The position numbers and the translations under genes were made by a program. A stretch of 64,000 bases of DNA from positions 1 to 64,000 of the forward strand of contig JAISGQ010000005.1 of assembly GCA_031262985.1 (NCBI GenBank), given 5' to 3'. A model generated the notes under the pieces. It saw nothing but the letters and a program-made list of their open reading frames with translations. It ran no database searches and was not told the origin of the DNA. This DNA is from Oscillospiraceae bacterium (lineage in GTDB: Bacteria > Bacillota > Clostridia > Oscillospirales > Acutalibacteraceae). Below, in pieces: positions 44,539 through 53,550 of the stretch; the first letter of the stretch is position 1; every line of letters starts with the position of its first letter.

Positions 44539-46440
44539 CTACATAAGCTCGCAGATTAAATTCGAGAACGCCACGGGGTCGTCCACGGGCAGTCCTTCAA
44601 TAAGCAGTGCCTGATTGTAGAGAAGTTCTGCGTATTTCGCCAGCTTCTCCTTGTCCTCCGCGTAGAGCTTGGTCAAGGAGGAAAACACAGGGTGATTGGC
44701 GTTAATCTCGAGAACGCGCTGTGCTGAGATTTTCTGCCCGGACGGCATGGAGTTGAGTACCTTCTCCATCTCCAGCGAAATCTCCCCCTCGGCGGAGAGG
44801 CACACAGGGTGACTGCGAAGCCGCTTGGAGGGACGCACCGCGCTGACCTTCTCCGAAAGTCCGCTTGCGATATACTCGAACATATCCTTGTTGTCCGCCT
44901 CTATCTTTTCGGCGTCCGCCTTCTCCTCCTCGTTTTCTACATCGAGATTGGCGGAGCTTGCCGAGCAGAACTCCTTCTCGTCATACACGCGGAGAATCTT
45001 GACTGCGAACTCGTCCACATCGTCCGTGAGGTAGAGAACCTCGTAGCCCTTATCGAGCAGAATCTCAATCTGCGGGAGCTTTGCGATTTTTTCCGCACTC
45101 TCCCCGCAGGCGTAGTAGATAGCCTTCTGTTCCTCCTTCATGCGGCTGACGTACTCGGAAAGGGAGGTGTATTTCCCCTCGAAGCTCGATTTAAAGAGGA
45201 GCAAATCGCGGAGAACCTCGCTGTGCTGACCGTAGTCGCTGTAAATGCCGTATTTGAGCTGTAACCCGAAGGCGTCGAAGAACTGCTCGTACTGCTCCCG
45301 CTCATTTGTGAGCATGGAGAGCAGCTCGGATTTTATCTTCTTCTCAAGGCGGGAGGAGATGATACTGAGCTGTTTGTTGTGCTGGAGCATCTCCCTCGAA
45401 ATGTTGAGAGACAAGTCCTGAGAATCAACCAAGCCCTTGACAAAGCCGAAGTGGTCTGGGAGCAAATCCTTACAGCAATCGGTGATGAGCACTCCGCTGG
45501 CGTAGAGCTTGAGTCCCTTCTCGTACTCCTTTGTATAGTAATTTGCGGGGGCTTTAGCGGGGATAAAGAGAAGGGAGCTGTAATTTGCCGCGCCCTCGGT
45601 GTAGGTGTGTATTACCCTTTGCGGCTTTGAGTAGTCGTAGAAATTCTGTGAATAAAATTCATTGTACTGCTCCTCTGTAATCTCGCTCTTGTTCTTCTTC
45701 CAGAGGGGAACCATGCTGTTGATTACGGTGTTCTCCGTGTACTCCTCGTAGTCGGCGATGTCGTCCTCCGACTTGGTCTCCTTCATTCGGGTGGAGGTAA
45801 TATCCATCCTTATGGGGTATCTGATATAGTCGGAGTACTTCTTAATCAAGCCGCGTATCTTATACTGGTCGAGGTAGCTGTCGTACTCCTCGTTTTCGTC
45901 GTTTTCGCGAAGGTGTAGTGTGATAGTCGTGCCGTTTCCGTCCTTCTCCGCAGTTTCGATTGTGTAGCCGTCCGCGCCGGAGGATTTCCACAGATACGCC
46001 CCTCCTCCGCCGTATGCCTTCGACAGAACCTCTATGCTGTCGGACACCATAAACGCGGAGTAGAAGCCCACTCCAAACTGACCGATAATGTCGATGTCGG
46101 CGGCGGCTTTCTCCTCCTGCCCGCTTTGGTTCTTGAAGTCGAGAGAGCCGCTTTTTGCGATAGTACCCAGATTGTTTTCCAGCTCCTCATAGGTCATACC
46201 CACGCCGTTGTCGGAGATGGTAAGCGTCCTCTCCTCCTTATTAAGGCTTATATCTATGGAAAAGCTGTCACGCGACAGCCCCGATATGTCCCCTGTGAGC
46301 GACTTGTAGTAGAGCTTGTCTATTGCGTCGCTGGCGTTCGATATAAGCTCCCTCAGGAAAATCTCCTTGTGTGTGTAGATGGAGTTAATCATAAGGTCGA
46401 GCAGCCGTTTGGATTCGGCTTTAAATTCTTTTGTTTCCAT
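44539..46440 (-). CDS. htpG: Chaperone HtpG (Hsp90)
   Basis: A 633-residue bacterial Hsp90. The GHKL ATPase domain has [25 protein letters not shown] and [16 protein letters not shown] (nucleotide lid glycine motif); the middle domain includes [11 protein letters not shown] with the catalytic Arg region; the C-terminal dimerisation domain follows. It helps late folding of clients under stress. The ATG at 46440 has AAAGGA about twelve bases upstream. A perfect CIRCE operator and a good promoter precede it. Confidence 0.96.
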   Translation of the reverse strand: METKEFKAESKRLLDLMINSIYTHKEIFLRELISNASDAIDKLYYKSLTGDISGLSRDSFSIDISLNKEERTLTISDNGVGMTYEELENNLGTIAKSGSLDFKNQSGQEEKAAADIDIIGQFGVGFYSAFMVSDSIEVLSKAYGGGGAYLWKSSGADGYTIETAEKDGNGTTITLHLRENDENEEYDSYLDQYKIRGLIKKYSDYIRYPIRMDITSTRMKETKSEDDIADYEEYTENTVINSMVPLWKKNKSEITEEQYNEFYSQNFYDYSKPQRVIHTYTEGAANYSSLLFIPAKAPANYYTKEYEKGLKLYASGVLITDCCKDLLPDHFGFVKGLVDSQDLSLNISREMLQHNKQLSIISSRLEKKIKSELLSMLTNEREQYEQFFDAFGLQLKYGIYSDYGQHSEVLRDLLLFKSSFEGKYTSLSEYVSRMKEEQKAIYYACGESAEKIAKLPQIEILLDKGYEVLYLTDDVDEFAVKILRVYDEKEFCSASSANLDVENEEEKADAEKIEADNKDMFEYIASGLSEKVSAVRPSKRLRSHPVCLSAEGEISLEMEKVLNSMPSGQKISAQRVLEINANHPVFSSLTKLYAEDKEKLAKYAELLYNQALLIEGLPVDDPVAFSNLICELM

Positions 46441-46469
46441 GTGTAAAATCAATCCTTTCTTGATTTGTG

Positions 46470-46496
46470 TTAGCACTCGCAAACGGAGAGTGCTAA
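46470..46496. promoter_or_regulatory. CIRCE element (HrcA operator)
   Basis: TTAGCACTC, 9 bases, GAGTGCTAA: the canonical inverted repeat with no mismatch, between the htpG promoter and start codon. Confidence 0.95.
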
Positions 46497-46508
46497 ACTG
46501 TGCTATTG

Positions 46509-46537
46509 ATTCTACATCACAAGCACGAAAAAATCAA
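46509..46537 (-). promoter_or_regulatory. Sigma-A-type promoter for htpG
   Basis: Minus-strand TTGATT (46532-46537), 17-bp spacer, TAGAAT (46509-46514), just upstream of CIRCE. Confidence 0.7.
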
Positions 46538-46596
46538 GAGATAATTGTAAACAAATAATTACAAAAAGAGACGATATACATCTGCCATATTTTTTA

Positions 46597-46605
46597 TGCT
46601 ATAAT
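46597..46605 (+). promoter_or_regulatory. Extended -10 promoter for the radical SAM gene
   Basis: TGCTATAAT, a TGn-extended perfect -10 box, 28 bp before the GTG start. No good -35 is visible. Confidence 0.5.
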
Positions 46606-46632
46606 GTATGCTGAAAAGGGAGGTCGAACAGC

Positions 46633-47505
46633 GTGCATTACGCCGACTACAAGACAATTTTATCGCCGAAAAACGGGATGAACATATATCGCGGCTGTTC
46701 GCACGGGTGTATCTACTGCGATTCGCGGAGCGTGTGTTATCAGATGAAGCACGACTTTGAGGATGTTGAAGTAAAGCGAAACGCGGCGGAAATTCTCGAG
46801 GAGCAGCTAAAGCGCAAACGCCGCCCCTGCATGATTGGCACAGGCGCGATGTGCGACCCGTACACCCCGCTTGAGGAGGAACTTCGCCTGACGCGGCAGT
46901 GCATTGAAGCTATCGAGCGGCACGGCTTCGGGCTGGCTATACAGACGAAGTCGGCGCGGATTCTGCGCGATTTGGATATTCTTACCGCCATAAATGAGCG
47001 GACAAAATGCGTTGTGCAGATGACGCTTACTACCTACGACGAGGAGCTGTGCCGTATGATAGAGCCGAATGTCTCCTCCACCGCCGAGCGATTCGCCGCA
47101 CTCGAGGTTTTTCGTGACGCGGGGATACCTACAGTTGTGTGGCTTACGCCTATCCTGCCCTTCATCAATGACACGGAGGAAAATCTGCGCGGTATACTCG
47201 ACTACTGCGTTCGGGCGAAGGTGAAGGGGGTTATCTGCTTCGGTTTCGGCGTCACGCTCCGAGAGGGCAACAGGGAGTATTTCTACTCCAAGCTCGACGA
47301 GCGTTTCCCCGACATGAAGCAGAGATATATCCGTGCGTTCGGAGACAGCTACGAGTGCAGCAGTCCGAACCAAAGCCGCTTGTGGAGTATATTTACCGAG
47401 GAGTGCCGCAAGCACGGGATAATCTGCAATGCAAACGAGGTGTTCTCCTACTTGAATGAGTTCCCGCAGAAGGAGCGGCAGATTTCGCTGTTCGATGAAT
47501 GGTAA
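46633..47505 (+). CDS. Radical SAM protein, SplB-related
   Basis: A 290-residue radical SAM enzyme. YRGCSHGCIYCDSRS supplies CxxxCxxC for the 4Fe-4S cluster; the start ADYKTILSPKNGMNIYRGC and MIGTGAMCDPYTPLE match a family annotated as SPL- or Rv2578c-like proteins. True spore photoproduct lyase is a separate subgroup, so DNA repair is only a possibility. GGGAGG lies nine bases before the GTG. A decayed partial copy lies at 61826-61998. Confidence 0.9.
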   Translation: MHYADYKTILSPKNGMNIYRGCSHGCIYCDSRSVCYQMKHDFEDVEVKRNAAEILEEQLKRKRRPCMIGTGAMCDPYTPLEEELRLTRQCIEAIERHGFGLAIQTKSARILRDLDILTAINERTKCVVQMTLTTYDEELCRMIEPNVSSTAERFAALEVFRDAGIPTVVWLTPILPFINDTEENLRGILDYCVRAKVKGVICFGFGVTLREGNREYFYSKLDERFPDMKQRYIRAFGDSYECSSPNQSRLWSIFTEECRKHGIICNANEVFSYLNEFPQKERQISLFDEW

Positions 47506-47695
47506 GTTTGAAAAACTGACTGTTGCAGTTAATTATTGCCTCAATTCTTGTCATTGTAAATTCTTTGTTAATTGACCGTTTATTTTTTAAATACTGTTTA
47601 CTAAAATAAATTATTGTGATAAAATTCTGGTATATCATCAATTAAAACCGTCGACTGCGATTTATCGCAACTATATTGGGAGGACATTACATAAT

Positions 47696-49186
47696 ATGAA
47701 AGATTATTACGACAATCCGCAATATGACAATCGGGATACGAGTGCAAACGAGTATTATGATAACTATAATAGCCGCTCAAAATCGGACAAGCGATACAAT
47801 CGCGAGGAATACGGATATAATCGCCGGCACGGTTTGCCTGAGAAGTACTCTGATATTGACAGCGATTACAGCGAAGATTCATATAAGGGCGACGGATATA
47901 AAAGAAGCGGAACTACAGCTAAAATCGCTTCTGCCATACTTCTGATTATTGTCCTTATTGTAAACTTTGCAAGCACCTACGTTTTCGGAAAACTCGGTAT
48001 GATTATCGACACGAACGACCCTGATATCATTATTCCCACTGAATTAAGCAGCAGCGATGAATATGTGTCAGCAACCGAGGTCAGCGTGTCTGATTTGGAA
48101 GTGGTTGAAACAGTTCTGAAAAAACCCGACTACATTTCAAACATACTTGTTGTGGGAACAGACTCCAACAATGCCGATACTATCATGGTAGTTTCCCTCA
48201 ACAGCAACGACGGTACTTTTAGAATTATTTCATTTATGAGGGATTGCTATGTGAAAATCCCCGACCACAAGGGCAAGCATTACGGGGATCAAAAGATAAA
48301 TCACGCATACGCATACGGAGGCGGTGCTCTCCTCAAGAAAACTCTGCTTGAGAATTTCGGCTTGGAAATAGACTACTACGCAACTGTTACTTACAATGTT
48401 CTGCCCGCGATTATCGATACCTTAGGCGGTATTCCCATGGAGCTGTCATATTCTGAGGCAAAGTATATGAATATGTACTACTATAATTATAACTACGAAC
48501 CCAATCTGAAGAAGGGCAGCAACTGGCTTAAAGGAGCGCAGGTTCTCTCTTACGCAAGATGCCGTTTCGACAGCGACTACTTCAGAACAAAGAGACAGCA
48601 GAAAGTCATTCTTGCGTGTGCAAACGCGCTGAAAAAAGCCTCCGCCACAAGATTTAACAGAGTGGTAAATATAGCCTGTACAAGAGTAAAAACCGATATG
48701 TCTAAGGATGTAATCCTTTCATATGCGGCGTCTGCACCTACTTATCTCAAAAATCTCACTGAAATAAATCAGATGACAGTACCCAACAAAAATGACATTA
48801 AATCGGGAAAAGTTAAGGGTACATATGTGGTTCTTGTGGACAGAGAAAAATATACCGATATGATTCTCAATTATCTCTATAACGGATTGACAATCGAGTC
48901 TGAATCAACATATACCGGAGGTTCTTTCGCTATTCCTTGGTACTGGACTCCGCCGTCAACTGAATCCTCTTCTTCCGATACCAGCGATACCTCAACTTCA
49001 GATACGGCGAACAGTTCAAGCAGCTCAAAAACCTCAAGTACGTCGAGTACGTCAAGCGCATCGAATACATCGAATACGTCAAAACCTTTGGATTCAAGCA
49101 GCAGTTCAGAGACTGAGGCAACCGACTCAAAAACTGCGGCTAAAGATCCTGTAGCGTCTAAAAGCGAGATGTCCTCACAACAATAA
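47696..49186 (+). CDS. LytR-CpsA-Psr (LCP) family glycopolymer transferase
   Basis: A 496-residue membrane protein. A Y/D/N/R-rich cytoplasmic stretch (1-73) is followed by a TM helix (about 76-100, IASAILLIIVLIVNFASTYVF), the LCP domain (about 140-300: ILVVGTDSNNADTIMVVS, SFMRDCYVKIP, DQKINHAYAYGG, YARCRFDSDYFRTKRQQ), and a long S/T-rich C-terminus. LCP enzymes attach teichoic acids or capsular polymers to peptidoglycan from undecaprenyl-pyrophosphate carriers. GGGAGG lies twelve bases before the ATG. The long polar N-terminus is unusual. Confidence 0.92.
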   Translation: MKDYYDNPQYDNRDTSANEYYDNYNSRSKSDKRYNREEYGYNRRHGLPEKYSDIDSDYSEDSYKGDGYKRSGTTAKIASAILLIIVLIVNFASTYVFGKLGMIIDTNDPDIIIPTELSSSDEYVSATEVSVSDLEVVETVLKKPDYISNILVVGTDSNNADTIMVVSLNSNDGTFRIISFMRDCYVKIPDHKGKHYGDQKINHAYAYGGGALLKKTLLENFGLEIDYYATVTYNVLPAIIDTLGGIPMELSYSEAKYMNMYYYNYNYEPNLKKGSNWLKGAQVLSYARCRFDSDYFRTKRQQKVILACANALKKASATRFNRVVNIACTRVKTDMSKDVILSYAASAPTYLKNLTEINQMTVPNKNDIKSGKVKGTYVVLVDREKYTDMILNYLYNGLTIESESTYTGGSFAIPWYWTPPSTESSSSDTSDTSTSDTANSSSSSKTSSTSSTSSASNTSNTSKPLDSSSSSETEATDSKTAAKDPVASKSEMSSQQ

Positions 49187-49187
49187 T

Positions 49188-49226
49188 TATGTGCAACACA
49201 TAATTGAAATAATTTTGTTGCACATA
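49188..49226 (+). terminator. Terminator of the LCP gene
   Basis: TATGTGCAACA/TGTTGCACATA, 11-bp stem right after the stop. Its right arm overlaps the -35 box of the next promoter. Confidence 0.65.
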
Positions 49227-49246
49227 TAGGTAAGTTCTGCTATAAT
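49218..49246 (+). promoter_or_regulatory. Sigma-A-type promoter for the DMT transporter
   Basis: TTGCAC, 17-bp spacer ending TGC, TATAAT. Transcription would start near 49253. Confidence 0.7.
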
Positions 49247-49262
49247 TTCATATCGTTAGAGA

Positions 49263-49295
49263 TAAATGGGTTAAATTTAAAATATAACCCATTTA
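49263..49295 (+). terminator. Leader hairpin (possible attenuator) of the DMT transporter
   Basis: TAAATGGGTTA/TAACCCATTTA, 11-bp stem followed by TTTTATG. It lies inside the predicted 5' leader, between promoter and start codon. Confidence 0.55.
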
Positions 49296-49329
49296 TTTTA
49301 TGCTATTTTACAAATAAGGAGTAATTTTT

Positions 49330-50304
49330 ATGTGGTTTCTATTCGCGTTCATCACGTTCATCACATGGGGAGTAGCCGACCTTTTCTACAAAAAGGGTGC
49401 TAATCCGTCGGACAAGTATAGTCATCTCAAGACGGTCATAGCAGTCGGCGTAGTTATGGGGCTTTACGCGCTGGTTTATATGATTGTGGAGGGTATCGAA
49501 TTCAATCCTATGAGCATGGTTACATACCTGCCGGTATCGCTTATGTACATCATCTCGATGGTGCTGGGCTACGTCGGTCTGAGGTATATCGCCCTTTCCC
49601 TGTCGTCGCCTATCCAGAACTCCTCGGGAGCAATCGTCACGATTCTCTGCTTTTTCATACTCGGAGAAACGGTCGATATCTATCAGGCTGCGGCAATCGC
49701 CGCTATAGTCATAGGCATCACCTCCCTCTCTTTCTTTGAGGGCAGGAGAGAGAGAAAGCTTGCCGCCGCCGAAGGAGAGGACAAGAAGTACCGCACAGGC
49801 TTGGTAGCGTTGATTTTCCCCTTCCTGTACTGCATTATTGATTCTCTCGGAACGCTCTTTGACGCGTTTTGGCTTGATACTGAGGTCAACTTTCTCGACA
49901 AGCTGGGAATCGACAAAACCTCATCCTTCTTCGATATGTTCGGATTTAACAAGTCCGCTCCCATACTCAGCGAGGACGAGGCGACGCTTGCCTATATGTT
50001 TACATTCGCGATATGTGCGTTGCTCATATTTGTATATTTCCTCATATTCAAGAGAGAGGAGCTCAAGACAGTACCCAACGCCAGCCGCTTCGGTGCCGCC
50101 GCCTTTGAGACGGCAGGTCAAATCTTCTACGTTTTCGCAATGTCGGGCGATGCTATAGTGGCGGCTCCTGTGGTATCATCCTACTGCCTTGTGTCTGTCA
50201 TTCTGTCGAGAATCTTCCTCAAGGAGAAGCTGACGGTTGCACAGTATATTTCCATAGGGGTTGCCCTGGCGGGAATTGCCGTTTTGGGGATATACGACGC
50301 GTGA
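49330..50304 (+). CDS. EamA/DMT-superfamily transporter
   Basis: A 324-residue polytopic protein with about ten hydrophobic helices in two EamA-like halves. WGVADLFYKKGA, ALSLSSPIQNSSGAIVTILC and the repeat half near AAPVVSSYCLVSVILSRIFLK are typical. A charged loop of about 70 residues separates the halves (around 135-225). It likely exports or imports a metabolite; the substrate cannot be read. AAGGAG lies eight bases before the ATG. A leader hairpin suggests regulation by attenuation. Confidence 0.87.
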   Translation: MWFLFAFITFITWGVADLFYKKGANPSDKYSHLKTVIAVGVVMGLYALVYMIVEGIEFNPMSMVTYLPVSLMYIISMVLGYVGLRYIALSLSSPIQNSSGAIVTILCFFILGETVDIYQAAAIAAIVIGITSLSFFEGRRERKLAAAEGEDKKYRTGLVALIFPFLYCIIDSLGTLFDAFWLDTEVNFLDKLGIDKTSSFFDMFGFNKSAPILSEDEATLAYMFTFAICALLIFVYFLIFKREELKTVPNASRFGAAAFETAGQIFYVFAMSGDAIVAAPVVSSYCLVSVILSRIFLKEKLTVAQYISIGVALAGIAVLGIYDA

Positions 50305-50327
50305 TATTGATTACTGATATTTAACAT

Positions 50328-50376
50328 AACGAAGGGGGGTGTAGCAAAACAGAGTTTTGCTACACCCCCCTTCGTT
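50328..50376. terminator. Bidirectional terminator between the DMT and ROK genes
   Basis: Arms 50328-50350 and 50354-50376 form a perfect 23-bp stem with an AGA loop, serving both convergent genes. Confidence 0.85.
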
Positions 50377-50384
50377 ATTCCTGC

Positions 50385-51332
50385 TCAGCTATATCTCCCC
50401 AGCATAGCCGCGCCGATTATTCCCGCGTCATTCAAAAGCTCGGCACACTTAACCAGTGTAGTCGCGACATTTCCCCTTGTGAATCTGCGCTGCTCAATCA
50501 GTTTGGCAAGAGGAGTTGTGAGATGCTCCCCCTCCTTGCTAACGCCGCCGCCTATACATAAAATCTCAGGTTGGAGTATGTTTATAATATCGGTAAGCCC
50601 GTCGGCGAGATAGTCGATGTATGTATCAACCACCGCAGTTGCCGCCTCGTCTCCCATACGCATTGCCTCAAACGCAGTTTTTCCGCTCACCTTTTCATCG
50701 GAGTGGCAGATATCCCACATTTTAGATTGAGGATTTTCTCTCATTGCCTGTGCGGTCTGCCGCTTGAGTGCGTTCGCCGAGGCGTATGCCTCAAAGCAGC
50801 CCCGCCGCCCGCAGGTGCATAGCTCGCCGCCCTTCACAAGCAGGGTGTGACCTATCTCTCCCGCCGAGCCGTTGCAGCCGAGGTAGATTTTTCCGTCTGT
50901 GATAATCCCCGCTCCTACTCCCGTCCCCAGTGTAACAGCCACGGCGTTCCTCGCACCCTTCGCCGCGCCAGCCAGTACTTCTCCAAGAGCCGCCGCGTTT
51001 GCGTCGTTGCCGAGGATAACGGGGATATTTATGCGTTCTGTGAGCATTTTTGCAAGAGGGAGATTGTAAAAATCAAGGTTGTTTGAGTACTCCACAACGC
51101 CGCTTTTTGTATTGATTACCCCCGGACATCCCACGCCGCAGTACCCAAACTGTCCGAGCGTCATGCCCGCGTTTGATGCCGCCTCCGATATTGCCGACGC
51201 CACATCGTCGCAAAATGATGACGTTCCTAACGCAGGGTAAGACTTCCTCTTGCCGCGTCCCACTATTTTGTATTGCTCGTCCACAATGCCTACTGAAATA
51301 TTGGTGCCGCCTATATCAACGCCTAAGTACAT
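50385..51332 (-). CDS. ROK-family glucokinase-like sugar kinase
   Basis: A 315-residue ROK kinase. LGVDIGGTNISVGIVD is the ATP phosphate motif, NDANAAALGE holds the catalytic Asp, GEIGHTLLVKGG and CTCGRRGCFEAYAS provide the zinc His and three Cys of the ROK motif. Glucokinase is the probable function in Clostridia; other hexoses or N-acetylmannosamine are possible. A minus-strand promoter lies at 51387-51415. Confidence 0.92.
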   Translation of the reverse strand: MYLGVDIGGTNISVGIVDEQYKIVGRGKRKSYPALGTSSFCDDVASAISEAASNAGMTLGQFGYCGVGCPGVINTKSGVVEYSNNLDFYNLPLAKMLTERINIPVILGNDANAAALGEVLAGAAKGARNAVAVTLGTGVGAGIITDGKIYLGCNGSAGEIGHTLLVKGGELCTCGRRGCFEAYASANALKRQTAQAMRENPQSKMWDICHSDEKVSGKTAFEAMRMGDEAATAVVDTYIDYLADGLTDIINILQPEILCIGGGVSKEGEHLTTPLAKLIEQRRFTRGNVATTLVKCAELLNDAGIIGAAMLGRYS

Positions 51333-51386
51333 AATACAGCCGCCTTTCAGGATGAGTTTATGTGATACTGCCGAAGAATCAGTATA

Positions 51387-51415
51387 ATTATAGCAGTTAT
51401 ACTCTCTGCGGGCAA
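51387..51415 (-). promoter_or_regulatory. Sigma-A-type promoter for the ROK kinase
   Basis: TTGCCC (51410-51415), 17-bp spacer, TATAAT (51387-51392) preceded by TGC. Confidence 0.65.
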
Positions 51416-51446
51416 GTGCGGGTGTGCAAATTATTGGCTCAATTTA

Positions 51447-51474
51447 AAAAGCCGGTGTTTTTGCTCCGGCTTTT
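51447..51474 (-). terminator. Intrinsic terminator-like hairpin
   Basis: AAAAGCCGG/CCGGCTTTT with a 10-nt loop. On the minus strand TTTTTAAATT follows. It lies between the divergent ROK and tRNA promoters and may insulate them. Confidence 0.6.
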
Positions 51475-51484
51475 GATATTTCAA

Positions 51485-51513
51485 TTGAATTATTGAAATA
51501 TGTATGGTATAAT
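51485..51513 (+). promoter_or_regulatory. Promoter of tRNA-Arg
   Basis: TTGAAT, 17-bp spacer, TATAAT, ending 55 bp before the mature tRNA. Confidence 0.75.
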
Positions 51514-51568
51514 GTTCCACGTCAAAGTGATTGTGGTTTCACAGCACATGGCAGTTCGTTTATTACGT

Positions 51569-51645
51569 CCGCCCGTAGCGAAGCTGGATATCGCAGCAGA
51601 TTCCGATTCTGAAGGTCGGGGGTTCAAATCCCTCCGGGCGGGCCA
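51569..51645 (+). tRNA. tRNA-Arg (anticodon CCG)
   Basis: A full cloverleaf folds by hand: acceptor CCGCCCG/CGGGCGG (7 bp), D stem GCGA/TCGC with GG in the loop, anticodon arm with loop TTCCGAT (anticodon CCG reading CGG), variable loop of five, T arm GGGGG-TTCAAAT-CCCTC, discriminator G and an encoded CCA. The first pair of the anticodon stem (G27-A43) is mismatched; the other four are normal. A promoter and terminator frame it. Frames on both strands over it are spurious. Confidence 0.93.
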
Positions 51646-51680
51646 GCCTGACATGATAAAAAAGATGCAGGCGCGAAAAG

Positions 51681-51702
51681 TCCCACTACGGTGGGATTTT
51701 TT
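51681..51702 (+). terminator. Terminator of tRNA-Arg
   Basis: TCCCAC, loop TACG, GTGGGA, then TTTTTT: a textbook intrinsic terminator. Confidence 0.92.
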
Positions 51703-52148
51703 CATGCCCATTTTGCAAAAATCAACCTCGCGTTTTCACGGATGAAAATCGCCGATTTTCCGCTTTCCGAAGAAATGAACCCGCGTGGCAAAACATATTG
51801 ACACCCTCTCAAATAAATTTCGCATACATAGTTGGAGCAATAATCGCCGAATGCGGACAATTGGCTGGATAAGCCCGACAAAAAGTCGTGAACAACTCAT
51901 GGAGACTTCCAAGATTGGCATAACAATCCTTGTGGTGGGTCATATCATTTGACATTGCAGAAGAAAAAAAATGAATAATATATAAAATCGCTTGCACAAA
52001 CATCATGAAATATGTTAGAATCATAAGGAATATACGAATGTCGGCAAAGCGTGTGTGCATTGCCGTAAAATCAGCACTGAATAAAACATAGAGGATACAC
52101 TTTTTCACATAAATTTGCGGATATAAAATAAATTGTGGGGTAGAAATT
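51703..52148. other. 446-bp intergenic region without a supported gene
   Basis: No convincing gene. Open frames on the minus strand here (up to 118 codons) have no SD and no recognisable family. A possible promoter, TTGCAC (51992-51997), 18-bp spacer, TAGAAT (52016-52021), could serve the cohesin-like gene at 52149. Confidence 0.5.
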
Positions 52149-53471
52149 ATGAGACGTATCATCAAAAAGCTGATAGCTTTAGCCGCCGTACTTTGCCTGT
52201 GTACAGCTTTCCTTCCCGCCTCCTTTTCGGCGTCCTCCGTTACATACGAGCTTACCTATGAGGTGTTGACCGACGTAACGAGTGCCCGTAAAGGCAAGGA
52301 GATAGTAGTATCGTTCAAGGTCACTAACCACAGTGCCTATGTGGTGAGCAACGCGGAGTTTACTCTCAGATACAACAATACACTTTTGCAGTACAAAACC
52401 GCCGCGAGTACAACGGGAACATACTCCGCCTCAGCCGCGAAGAACGCCGGCAACTCAGTGGGGGAGATAGATGTAACCTTTGCCGCCAACTCATTGCAGA
52501 CCTGCTACAGCGCGAACGGTTCTACCACTCATGATGTTCAGTTTGTTTTCACTCCTATCAAGGCTCAGGCGACAGACACCAAGGTGGAGTTTGAGATTGT
52601 GAAAACAACCGCAAGCTGCAAGAAGGAGTATGTCTCCAACAACACGAAGTACGATTTTGACAGCGCGAAGATTGAGAGCAAGAAGGCGTCTGTAACCATT
52701 CCCGCCGCCTCGTCGGACAGCACTCTCAAAAGTATGGATTTTCTCGTAAATAACGCGGTTGTCCCTATGACGCCCTCGTTTTCACCTACTACAACCGACT
52801 ATACTGTGATTATTCCGTATGATAACCCCGGCATCTCCTACAGGCTGACCCTATCCGACCCTATCGGCGCGAGCTACAGCCAGACACTGCCGAAGTCGCT
52901 GGCAGTCGGCGACAACAAATTCAGCTTTACCGTAACAGCCGAAAACGGAACGCAGAAAACCTACACCTGCACCGTCAGGCGGCTTCCGTTAGGAACTACG
53001 GTAAGCTCATATCTCACAACACTTTCCTCTAACGCGTCCTCCGACACCTCATCCAACAGTTCGTCCTCGGAGGAGAGCAGCAATACATCCTCTCAAGCTT
53101 CCAGCGAAGAACCGGACGAATCCTCCGAAGCCTCATCTGAGGAGGAGAGCAGCCCCGTTCCCTCGCAGGACAGCCCCGCTGAATCGGACAGCGAGGGAGG
53201 AGAGCAATCTACCGCGGGAATTTTCCCTGTGGTTGAGGTCAATCTCGGCGTGATGTTCGGCATAGTCCTCGGAGCTATAGCTCTTTGCGCGGGTGCGTTC
53301 TCGGCTGGTTATATGACCCACAAGAGCGTCCTCAAGGATAAGAGAAAATACTCGAAATACTCGGATGACGACGATTACGAGGAAGTCTACGAGGACAATG
53401 CAGTCTACGATGAGGACGACGATTACGAGGATGATTACGAGGACGACGAGTATGAGGACGAGGAGGAGTAG
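52149..53471 (+). CDS. Membrane-anchored cohesin-like protein 1
   Basis: A 440-residue single-pass membrane protein. A signal peptide (1 to about 28) leads to a cohesin-like beta-sandwich at about 30-185 (GKEIVVSFKVTNHSAYVVSNAEFTLRYNN-type opening strands, then IDVTFAANS and VQFVFTPIKA), a cadherin-like beta-sandwich at about 195-285 (LKSMDFLVNN, FSPTTTDYTVIIPYD, NGTQKTYTCTVRR), an S/E-rich linker, one TM helix (about 363-390, VMFGIVLGAIALCAGAFSAGY), a basic turn, and a cytoplasmic tail of D, E and Y. It could bind the dockerin of the amidase encoded next. Cohesin assignment rests on strand pattern and context. Confidence 0.8.
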   Translation: MRRIIKKLIALAAVLCLCTAFLPASFSASSVTYELTYEVLTDVTSARKGKEIVVSFKVTNHSAYVVSNAEFTLRYNNTLLQYKTAASTTGTYSASAAKNAGNSVGEIDVTFAANSLQTCYSANGSTTHDVQFVFTPIKAQATDTKVEFEIVKTTASCKKEYVSNNTKYDFDSAKIESKKASVTIPAASSDSTLKSMDFLVNNAVVPMTPSFSPTTTDYTVIIPYDNPGISYRLTLSDPIGASYSQTLPKSLAVGDNKFSFTVTAENGTQKTYTCTVRRLPLGTTVSSYLTTLSSNASSDTSSNSSSSEESSNTSSQASSEEPDESSEASSEEESSPVPSQDSPAESDSEGGEQSTAGIFPVVEVNLGVMFGIVLGAIALCAGAFSAGYMTHKSVLKDKRKYSKYSDDDDYEEVYEDNAVYDEDDDYEDDYEDDEYEDEEE

Positions 53472-53550
53472 TCCTCCCCTCGCACTGATAGCAGTTTGAG
53501 CGATATATACCCCCCTACTTTCAACCAAGAAACGGAGTGGATTTTCTTAT

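Noticed and set aside
51490-51745. Open frames on both strands, one reading ARRDLNPRPSESESAA
   Set aside because: They lie over tRNA-Arg(CCG); this peptide pattern is the typical false translation of a tRNA gene.
51809-52165. 118-codon minus-strand frame before the cohesin-like gene
   Set aside because: No SD and no recognisable family; it also overlaps the start of a well-supported gene on the other strand.
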